A DNA stretch of 5,809 nucleotides from Acholeplasmataceae bacterium (GTDB lineage: Bacteria; Bacillota_I; Bacilli_A; Acholeplasmatales; Acholeplasmataceae). Position numbers and translations under genes: made by a program. Under the pieces are notes generated by a model. That model was not told the DNA's origin. It was given only the letters and a program-made list of their open reading frames with translations, and did no database searches. This document shows positions 1 to 5,209 of this stretch, piece by piece; position 1 is the stretch's first letter, and every line of letters starts with the position of its first letter. The stretch covers positions 20,018 through 25,826 of the forward strand of contig DOYO01000088.1 in NCBI GenBank assembly GCA_003518475.1, in the 5' to 3' direction.

Positions 1-597
1 TTGGATGAGCATTCCCACATGTCTACCATCTGCAAGCGCATGATGGGCTTCAATAGAGAGAGGCATCATCTTTTTTCCATTGATTTCTTCAAACTTACCC
101 CAGATCAATCTAGGTACTGCATCATTTTTATCGATGGATGCAGCATGGGTAACTTGTGAAAACTTAGCCCATGGAAATGTTGTGATATAGACGAGATCCA
201 CTCTTCTCTCTTCATCGGGATTCAAGAAGGATGCTCCTTGCTTATCTGAAGTTTCTTTTGCTTTTTTGACGAACAGTTCAAGAGTATCTTCCATATTGAC
301 TGTTACAATTTTAAAATTATCCGTATCAGCTATAGAATCCGTGTAGGATGGATGGGTGCTATCAAAAAGGTATGGTTCTCCATTCACGAGTCTATATCTG
401 AAATTTTCAATCTTGTTCATCTCATTCATGATGAAATAGATGAATGAAAGATAAAAAGATAATTTTCTTTCCTTCACAAAATGATAAAATCTTGTGATAT
501 CGATATCCACGGTAATGTTATATCTTGGAATGTCAGCATCCTTGTAAAAAAGATATGTATTCTTTCTAGACCAAGTTTCAATATCTATTTTTTTCAT
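1..597 (-). CDS. Chloramphenicol acetyltransferase-like O-acetyltransferase (3' end outside window)
   Basis: The frame is open from ATG 597-595 to position 1, giving 199 residues with no stop, so the C-terminus is cut by the window. The protein resembles CAT-type trimeric acetyl-CoA transferases along its whole length. It begins MKKIDIETWSRK, matching the family's IDxxxWxRK opening with Arg11. It has a PW-containing strand at 142-143 and ends with HHALADG at 185-191, which is the CAT active-site HHxxxDG (general base His186, structural Asp190). By spacing, the position of classic catalytic Ser148 (four before the Trp of PW) appears to be Thr139. The usual EHF after WxRK is NTY, and PWxSF is PWAKF, so this is a divergent member. 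Typical length is about 210-220, so roughly 10-20 residues are missing. The start overlaps the upstream hydrolase stop as ATGA, with AAGGG six bases before it, implying translational coupling. Family membership is clear. Chloramphenicol as substrate is not; such divergent members are often not resistance enzymes. Confidence 0.88.
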   Translation of the reverse strand, partial: MKKIDIETWSRKNTYLFYKDADIPRYNITVDIDITRFYHFVKERKLSFYLSFIYFIMNEMNKIENFRYRLVNGEPYLFDSTHPSYTDSIADTDNFKIVTVNMEDTLELFVKKAKETSDKQGASFLNPDEERRVDLVYITTFPWAKFSQVTHAASIDKNDAVPRLIWGKFEEINGKKMMPLSIEAHHALADGRHVGMLIQ

Positions 598-1514
598 ATG
601 TCACCCTTAAGGAAAGCGACTCTTTCCTTATTCAATCCTTTAACTAAATCACTAAAGAAAACAGCATCATACCCATGTACTGTTCCAAGCGTATGAAAGA
701 CTCTGACATCGACGCCTGCTTCGAATAATCTGGTTCCGAATTCAATCCCTTCATCTCTCAAACAATCAAATTCAGCAGTTTCAATGTAGGTTTTCGGTAA
801 TCCCTTAACTTCTGCCAGTGAAGGAGACGCGTAGGGAAGCATATTGAAATGACCATTTTTTAAATAGGTGCTCCACATGCTCTTGTTTAACTGTGAATTC
901 CACATTGGCGTATCGGTGAAGAGACTAATGGATTCTGTCTGCTGCCTCATATCGACGACAGGATAAAGAAGGAGCATTTTTTTGATTTCAGGTCCTTTTC
1001 GATCACGTGAAAGCAATGAAACACCAATAGATAGATTACCGCCTGCGCTATCTCCTGCGATGGAGATGTCATTTCCATCGATATTCAAATAATCAGCATG
1101 CTCTTTCATCCAGGAAAGTGCGTGATAACAATCCTCAAGTCCAGTTGGAAATGGATGTTTTGGTGCCAGTCTATATTGGATGAATACAACCTTATGTCCT
1201 GTTTCCACCATGAGATTGGTAACCATTTTCACATGAACCGGTGTTCCTGTAATTTGAAACCCGCCACCATGAATATATAATAGACCAGGTGCTTTTTCTT
1301 TTTGATTCTTCATTTCAAAAACTAATACTTTGACGAGTTGATGCTTAAAACCATGAATCTTGTATTTTTTTACTCTGATTCCACGTCTTGGACGAGAAAA
1401 AAACATGGTAAACAAAAAAACACCATTTGCAATCATTAACCGCATTGTGGAGTATTTTGTAAACTTGAGAGGTTTTAAAATCGCTAGTTCCGAATCAATG
1501 GTGTATTTATCCAT
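594..1514 (-). CDS. Alpha/beta hydrolase, HSL family (acetyl esterase/lipase type)
   Basis: This is a 306-residue serine hydrolase of the hormone-sensitive-lipase (family IV, HGGG) group, which cleaves short-chain carboxylic esters. The oxyanion-hole motif HGGG is at 82-85, and the nucleophile elbow GDSAGG at 154-159 places the catalytic serine at 156. The acid is Asp250 in EFDCLRDEG, and the catalytic histidine is His280 in GTVHGYD, so the triad is complete. Residues about 25-40 form a hydrophobic patch (IANGVFLFTMFFS) followed by RPRR. This could be a membrane-contacting or cap helix; there is no signal-peptide cleavage pattern, so a cytosolic or membrane-associated enzyme is likely. The start is supported by AGTAGGT six bases upstream, which overlaps the msrB stop; only 8 bp separate the genes. 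The stop TGA overlaps the next gene's ATG. It is therefore the middle gene of msrB-hydrolase-acetyltransferase. The natural substrate is unknown. Confidence 0.93.
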   Translation of the reverse strand: MDKYTIDSELAILKPLKFTKYSTMRLMIANGVFLFTMFFSRPRRGIRVKKYKIHGFKHQLVKVLVFEMKNQKEKAPGLLYIHGGGFQITGTPVHVKMVTNLMVETGHKVVFIQYRLAPKHPFPTGLEDCYHALSWMKEHADYLNIDGNDISIAGDSAGGNLSIGVSLLSRDRKGPEIKKMLLLYPVVDMRQQTESISLFTDTPMWNSQLNKSMWSTYLKNGHFNMLPYASPSLAEVKGLPKTYIETAEFDCLRDEGIEFGTRLFEAGVDVRVFHTLGTVHGYDAVFFSDLVKGLNKERVAFLKGDI

Positions 1515-1522
1515 GCATATAC

Positions 1523-1951
1523 CTACTTCTTAAATAAGTTTAGATATTTTTCATATCCTTCTTTTTCCATCTCGCTGACTGGAATGAATCTAAGAGCTGC
1601 TGAGTTGATGCAATATCTGAGTCCGCCAAGTTCTTTTGGCCCATCTGTAAAAAGATGGCCCAAGTGGCTATCTGCTTCCTTGCTTCTGACCTCTGTTCTG
1701 AACATGCCGAATGCACGGTCTATTTTTGTTTGAAGACGATCAATCGGTCTAGCAAAACTTGGCCATCCACAGCTTGAATCAAACTTATCCAAGCTTGTAA
1801 ATAGTGGCTCTCCAGAAACAATATCGACATAAAGGCCTTCTTGATGGTTGTTCCAAAAAGAATTTTCAAACGGTCTTTCTGTTCCATTTTCCTGTGTGAC
1901 ATGGTACTGAATTGGCGTTAATTTTTTTTTGAGTTCTTCTTTGTTTATCAT
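1523..1951 (-). CDS. msrB: Peptide-methionine (R)-S-oxide reductase MsrB
   Basis: MsrB reduces the R epimer of methionine sulfoxide in oxidised proteins, using thioredoxin as reductant, and acts in the cytosol. The 142-residue length is typical of a single-domain MsrB. The catalytic cysteine is Cys114 in RYCINSAALRF. The resolving cysteine is Cys61 in SSCGWPSF (the usual form is SGCGWPSF). The conserved His96 and His99 lie in SHLGHLFTDGP. Both CxxC zinc-binding pairs of the E. coli-type enzyme are absent: the matching stretches read VDIVSGEPLF and RSKEADSHLGH. This makes it the zinc-less form common in Bacillota. No MsrA is fused or adjacent. The start at 1951 has AGGGTGATC directly upstream. 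The stop TAG at 1525-1523 sits inside the ribosome binding site of the next gene, so translation of the two is probably linked. It lies 57 bp after the kinase gene with no terminator between. Confidence 0.97.
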   Translation of the reverse strand: MINKEELKKKLTPIQYHVTQENGTERPFENSFWNNHQEGLYVDIVSGEPLFTSLDKFDSSCGWPSFARPIDRLQTKIDRAFGMFRTEVRSKEADSHLGHLFTDGPKELGGLRYCINSAALRFIPVSEMEKEGYEKYLNLFKK

Positions 1952-1968
1952 ATGATCACCCTAAAATT

Positions 1969-1977
1969 ATTCTACCA
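1969..1977 (-). promoter_or_regulatory. Possible extended -10 promoter for msrB operon
   Basis: On the minus strand the 57-bp gap between the kinase stop and msrB contains TGGTAGAAT, an extended -10 (TGn plus TAGAAT, five of six matches to TATAAT). There is no recognisable -35 hexamer at the proper distance. The predicted start point would fall about 11 bases before the msrB ATG, inside the ribosome binding site, which is very short. It may therefore be a chance match, with msrB served by read-through from the kinase. Confidence 0.28.
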
Positions 1978-2008
1978 TAAAACGAGCATTTCCTGGGGTC
2001 TTACGCGC

Positions 2009-4393
2009 TTATGAGGATGTTTTTCTTTTGTATGTTTCTATGGATTCGACGAGCGTTTTGATTTCGATATTCAACATATCAAAGCAATGTTCCATCCGAC
2101 TTAAATCATTTGCCTTCGCCTGCTCAATCATGAAACCCAATAACCAAACTGCACGCTTGCCTGAGAGATAAGAGCAAGATCCTTTAAAGTAGTGAGTTGT
2201 TTCAATAATCTTCACAGAATCTTGGGATTTTACTGCAGTGTTGATTCTTTCTAAATCGCCTGAGTACTCGCTTAAAAATGAATTGATGACTTCATCAGCG
2301 ATATCATCGCTGCCTTCAAATCTCATTTTAAAGTCATAAGAGTCGAACACAAAGAGTTCATCAGGAATATGAATTTCATTTTCTTGCTTGATGTATTTTC
2401 GAAGCATCTGATTAAGCTGATCAAACTGGATAGGTTTGAAAATGACATCATTGATTTGAGCGGTTTTCATTAAATCATAATCCTTGATGTAGGTATTTGC
2501 AGTCACTGCGATAATTGGCAAGTTCAAATACTTTTTACCGAGATGCCTGATGCGTCTCGTCGCTTCGAGTCCATCCATTTCAGGCATTTGAAGATCCATT
2601 AAGATGACGTCAAAGGATTCATTGGTGACTGATTCTATTGCTTGAATTCCGCTTCCTACGGATTTTGACTTCATACCCATTTTTTTCAGAATACTACCTA
2701 AGGCAACCCGATTCAACCGGTTGTCATCGACAATGAGGGCGTATCCAGCCAGTGTAGGACTGTATTCCGAAATGATTCCCTTTTCAATCTTCTTGTCACT
2801 TAAGGCTTTTTGAATGCTTTGATACACGCTTTTTCTCGAAATCGGTATTTTGAAACTGCAATCTATGCTATCTAGTTTTTGAATTTCACCCCTTTGGAAG
2901 TGAAGGATTAACCCTTGATCTTTTCCGTATAGTTTCTTGAGTTTTTCAATTTGATCGCTGTCATGAACCCATCCATCATAAACAATCAGGTCAAACTTGG
3001 TTTCTAGCGCTTGATGAATTGTGTAGGATTGAATGCCCATCGATGACATCATTAAGTAACTTTCCTGGTCTTCTGCGTATTCAGAAGTGAATAATGCAGA
3101 TAGTCTTTCCATTTGTGGAAATGAAAAAGCTTCCCCGGTTTCAAAGGGGAGTTGCACTGTAAAGGTTGATCCTTGATTCAGTTTACTTTGCATATCGAGT
3201 TTTCCTTTGAGCAATCGAACGAGGTTGTTGGTAATGGATAGTCCAAGGCCAACGCCTTGTTGTTTTTTAGAAAGTGTTGCATCACTTTGGTAAAACTGTT
3301 CATATATTTTTTTGGATTCGTGTTCGTCAATACCTAGACCAGTATCAACAATGGAAAATGAAATAACGAGAGGAGATACGGTCACCATTTCTGCGGAAAG
3401 ACTGACAGTTCCTTTTTCTGTATATTTGACCGCATTACTGATTAAATTCATTAAAATTTGTCTGACTTTTTTAATATCGCCTATAACTTCATGACATATC
3501 TTGTAATCAAAGGAGAAATTAAGTTCAAGTCCCTTTTCAGCAGCAGTGCTTTTTTGCATGCGCAGTATTCTAATCAATTCTTCCTCCAAGTCAAAGGAAG
3601 TACTGTAAACTTCTACCTGACCTGATTCGAGTTTAGAGATATTCAAGACATCTTCAACGACAGAGGATAATCGTTCGAGTGAGGATTGAGCAATCTCTAG
3701 AAATTCTTTCTGTTCATTGTCTAGTTCTGTAGAACCGAGTAAATACATCGCATTATGAATTCCTCCAAGCGGAGTTTGAATTTCATGATTGATATTGGAT
3801 AGGAACTGATCTTTGATCCGAATTGCAGATTCTACTTTCTCCTTCCATTTGGAAACTTCCTTATGCCATTTATCTTGGATAAGCGTCTCAGAAATCAATG
3901 AAGCGAGAACCTTAAGCAACTCTTTTTCTTCCTGTCTATAGACATAGTTCGGCTTACAATTTTCAATGAGCAAAAAACCTTGATGATTCTTCATGCTGAA
4001 GAGATTAACGATAGAAAACGTGTACGTTGTGCTTTGTTCAGTTCCAGAAATCAATGGATGCTCTAAATTCAAATAGATCAATGAATCAGTCATCGAATCA
4101 GCGATTGAATCATCTTCAAATGGATGTTTGATGGATTTTTCCATCAAGCCATTGGACCATGATGGATTTTCTTGAGCATTCGAACTATTCCAAAATATTG
4201 GAGATTCTGTAATCGATGAGATTACACAAATCCGGTTCAACTGCAAAAAATCACCTACCAAAAGAAGTGATTTGACAATGGTTTGCTGAACCTGCTGATT
4301 TGGAGCTTGAAAAAACAACAGTCTCATTTTAGTGATGAGTTTCTTATATTCGCTTTTTTGTTTGTCTTGATCGAATTGAGTGGGATTTGACAT
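2009..4393 (-). CDS. Soluble hybrid sensor histidine kinase (GAF-HisKA-HATPase-pseudoREC-REC-Hpt)
   Basis: This is a multistep phosphorelay kinase of 794 residues, numbered from ATG 4393. A GAF-like sensor domain covers about 25-172, then a short coiled coil precedes HisKA with phospho-accepting His203 in NINHEIQTPL. The HATPase_c domain shows the N box (Asn320 in LISNAVKYTEKG), G1 DTGLGID (Asp350) and G2 GVGLGLSI (380-386). Residues about 428-535 look like a receiver without its acidic pocket. The true receiver at about 550-668 has Asp556/Asp557, phospho-acceptor Asp600 in LMDLQMPEMDG, Thr631 and Lys653. The C-terminal Hpt domain has His734 in THYFKGS. There is no signal peptide or membrane helix, so it probably senses a cytosolic cue, which I cannot identify. 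The organisation resembles ArcB/BarA-type kinases without their membrane part. An upstream in-frame ATG at 4405 would add MSNP, but that ATG lies within the ribosome binding site. No partner response regulator is in the window. msrB follows after 57 bp. Confidence 0.95.
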   Translation of the reverse strand: MSNPTQFDQDKQKSEYKKLITKMRLLFFQAPNQQVQQTIVKSLLLVGDFLQLNRICVISSITESPIFWNSSNAQENPSWSNGLMEKSIKHPFEDDSIADSMTDSLIYLNLEHPLISGTEQSTTYTFSIVNLFSMKNHQGFLLIENCKPNYVYRQEEKELLKVLASLISETLIQDKWHKEVSKWKEKVESAIRIKDQFLSNINHEIQTPLGGIHNAMYLLGSTELDNEQKEFLEIAQSSLERLSSVVEDVLNISKLESGQVEVYSTSFDLEEELIRILRMQKSTAAEKGLELNFSFDYKICHEVIGDIKKVRQILMNLISNAVKYTEKGTVSLSAEMVTVSPLVISFSIVDTGLGIDEHESKKIYEQFYQSDATLSKKQQGVGLGLSITNNLVRLLKGKLDMQSKLNQGSTFTVQLPFETGEAFSFPQMERLSALFTSEYAEDQESYLMMSSMGIQSYTIHQALETKFDLIVYDGWVHDSDQIEKLKKLYGKDQGLILHFQRGEIQKLDSIDCSFKIPISRKSVYQSIQKALSDKKIEKGIISEYSPTLAGYALIVDDNRLNRVALGSILKKMGMKSKSVGSGIQAIESVTNESFDVILMDLQMPEMDGLEATRRIRHLGKKYLNLPIIAVTANTYIKDYDLMKTAQINDVIFKPIQFDQLNQMLRKYIKQENEIHIPDELFVFDSYDFKMRFEGSDDIADEVINSFLSEYSGDLERINTAVKSQDSVKIIETTHYFKGSCSYLSGKRAVWLLGFMIEQAKANDLSRMEHCFDMLNIEIKTLVESIETYKRKTSS
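4076..4111 (-). repeat. Three imperfect 12-bp tandem units inside the kinase GAF-like domain
   Basis: On the coding strand three consecutive 12-base units each begin GATTC and encode DSIA, DSMT and DSLI. Neighbouring units match at 9 and 8 of 12 bases. They fall in frame in a polar stretch between predicted strands of the GAF-like domain, where a loop would tolerate expansion. This looks like an old slippage duplication, though chance similarity is possible at this size. Confidence 0.45.
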
Positions 4394-4401
4394 CGGATTG
4401 C

Positions 4402-4410
4402 TCATCTCCT
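4402..4410 (-). promoter_or_regulatory. Ribosome binding site that decides the kinase start
   Basis: The minus strand reads AGGAGATGA, matching eight of nine positions of the ideal AGGAGGTGA complement to the 16S rRNA tail. It is followed by eight bases and then ATG at 4393-4391. The other in-frame ATG (4405-4403) lies inside this element and would have no spacer from AGGAG, which is too close for initiation. The downstream ATG is therefore the likelier start, and the longest open frame over-extends the protein by four residues (MSNP). Confidence 0.75.
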
Positions 4411-4428
4411 ATGGAACTATCTATTCTC

Positions 4429-4434
4429 ATTATA
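4429..4434 (-). promoter_or_regulatory. Probable -10 element of the hybrid kinase promoter
   Basis: A perfect TATAAT lies on the minus strand 35 bases before the preferred kinase ATG, predicting a leader of roughly 29 bases, and just downstream of the terminator of the preceding gene. The expected -35 region (about 4451-4457) reads GAACAG or AACAGG, a poor match to TTGACA. The promoter may therefore be weak or need an activator. An inverted repeat overlaps this -35 zone. Confidence 0.55.
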
Positions 4435-4447
4435 CCTTAATTGCCTT

Positions 4448-4481
4448 TGACCTGTTCTCCTTACCATGAAATTTAAGGTCA
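4448..4481. repeat. Inverted repeat TGACCT-N22-AGGTCA upstream of the kinase promoter
   Basis: Perfect 6-bp arms lie at 4448-4453 and 4476-4481, and one arm overlaps the -35 zone of the kinase promoter. A second, shorter inverted repeat, CCTTA-N10-TAAGG, is nested at 4459-4478 and shares bases with the outer arm, so the two could not both form as hairpins. No T-run follows, so it is not a terminator. It may be an operator for an unknown regulator; six-base arms also arise by chance in AT-rich spacers. Confidence 0.3.
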
Positions 4482-4484
4482 TGT

Positions 4485-4516
4485 AAAAAAAGACAATGCC
4501 CTTTAGCATCATCTTT
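4485..4516 (-). terminator. Intrinsic terminator after the PgpA-like gene
   Basis: Thirteen bases after the stop codon the transcript can fold GATGATGC (4513-4506) with GCATTGTC (4499-4492) around a six-base loop. The stem has eight pairs including two G-U, can be extended by three A-U pairs, and is followed directly by seven T (4491-4485). Position and form are those of a rho-independent terminator. It separates the PgpA-like gene from the kinase gene. Confidence 0.8.
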
Positions 4517-4529
4517 AGTATCAATTTGG

Positions 4530-5048
4530 TTAAACTGCGAATCGATGTGCGATTGAACTTGCTGCTGCAGCCGCGATCGCTCCCACAATATCATCAAGGA
4601 ATGTATTGCATCTTCCCTCTTCTTTTCCTTCTTTATCCAGTTTGCCGATAATTCCTGGCTTTAGCTTATCAACATATCCGAAATTTGTGAATCCGATGGA
4701 TCCATAAACATTGACGATGGATAGCGCTAAAATTTCATCAATTCCATAAAGACCATAATCATTTAATAGCATTTCAGACAAAGGTTCTGATAATAAGCCC
4801 TTTTCAGCTAGAATGTCGAGTTCAAGACCAGTCAATACAGCGTGTTGCACTTCCCTCTTCATCACAACTTTTTTGACATGCTCCAAGCATAGCTCAAAGG
4901 TTAGTTTGGGCAAATATTTGATTTGCAAATCTAGTGCGATTTGAGCGATATCCTCTAAAATCACACCTCTTTCTTCAAGTCTTTGAACTACAATTTCATA
5001 CTTTTTTAAATCATTCATTCGATTTGGTTCGTTAAAACTTTGACTCAT
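4530..5048 (-). CDS. pgpA: Phosphatidylglycerophosphatase A family protein (YutG type)
   Basis: At 172 residues this matches the YutG branch of the PgpA family found in low-GC Gram-positives, from the region REVQHAVLTGLELDILAEK (65-83) onward. The signature block DEILALSIVNVYGSIGFTNF (104-123) and the C-terminal TFLDDIVGAIAAAAAS (149-164) are both intact. The conserved acidic residues Asp104/Glu105 and Asp152/Asp153 fit metal-dependent phosphatase chemistry. PgpA removes the phosphate of phosphatidylglycerophosphate to give phosphatidylglycerol at the membrane. The YutG branch lacks the long membrane helices of E. coli PgpA; the only strongly apolar part here is the Ala-rich tail, so a peripheral protein is likely. 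The exact substrate of this branch is less certain than the family name implies. The start at 5048 has AAGGAG eight bases upstream, which favours it over Met11. It has its own promoter and terminator and appears monocistronic. Confidence 0.9.
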   Translation of the reverse strand: MSQSFNEPNRMNDLKKYEIVVQRLEERGVILEDIAQIALDLQIKYLPKLTFELCLEHVKKVVMKREVQHAVLTGLELDILAEKGLLSEPLSEMLLNDYGLYGIDEILALSIVNVYGSIGFTNFGYVDKLKPGIIGKLDKEGKEEGRCNTFLDDIVGAIAAAAASSIAHRFAV

Positions 5049-5089
5049 ATTTGTCTCTCCTTAAATCTCACGCTTTTTTGTGTATTCTT

Positions 5090-5117
5090 ATTATACATGA
5101 TTTGATGCCAATAGCAA
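5090..5117 (-). promoter_or_regulatory. Sigma-A-type promoter of the PgpA-like gene
   Basis: The minus strand carries TTGCTA (5117-5112, four of six matches to TTGACA), a 16-bp spacer and a perfect TATAAT (5095-5090). It lies just downstream of the terminator of the preceding gene. The predicted leader is about 35 bases and includes the AAGGAG ribosome binding site. Confidence 0.7.
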
Positions 5118-5136
5118 TTCCACAAGAACTCTTTTT

Positions 5137-5168
5137 AAATAAAAATGTGCAGAAACACTCTGCACATT
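5137..5168 (-). terminator. Strong intrinsic terminator after the PI-PLC-like gene
   Basis: A perfect 10-bp stem, AATGTGCAGA (5168-5159) with TCTGCACATT (5153-5144), encloses a five-base loop. It runs into a T-rich tail (TTTATTT) on the minus strand, about 40 bases after the stop codon at 5210. The opposite strand also has a T-rich flank (5168-5180), so it could work both ways, but no plus-strand gene is seen here. Confidence 0.88.
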
Positions 5169-5209
5169 CATTTTTCATTTTATAAAAGACAAGGATTGTT
5201 TAAAAATCG

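Noticed and set aside
481..696. Plus-strand 71-residue open frame
   Set aside because: It lies antisense across the junction of the hydrolase and acetyltransferase genes, both of which have clear motifs; the translation has no recognisable features.
1098..1280. Plus-strand 60-residue open frame
   Set aside because: It is antisense within the hydrolase gene over the HGGG region; a shadow frame.
1720..1902. Minus-strand 60-residue open frame inside msrB
   Set aside because: It is an out-of-frame shadow of a well-conserved MsrB.
1952..2008. Terminator between the kinase and msrB
   Set aside because: No stem followed by a T-run can be drawn in this 57-bp spacer.
3312..3494. Plus-strand 60-residue open frame
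   Set aside because: It is antisense to the ATPase domain of the kinase and has no independent support.
4459..4478. CCTTA-N10-TAAGG as a terminator
   Set aside because: The stem is only five pairs with a ten-base loop and no T-run follows; a much better terminator lies just upstream at 4485-4516.
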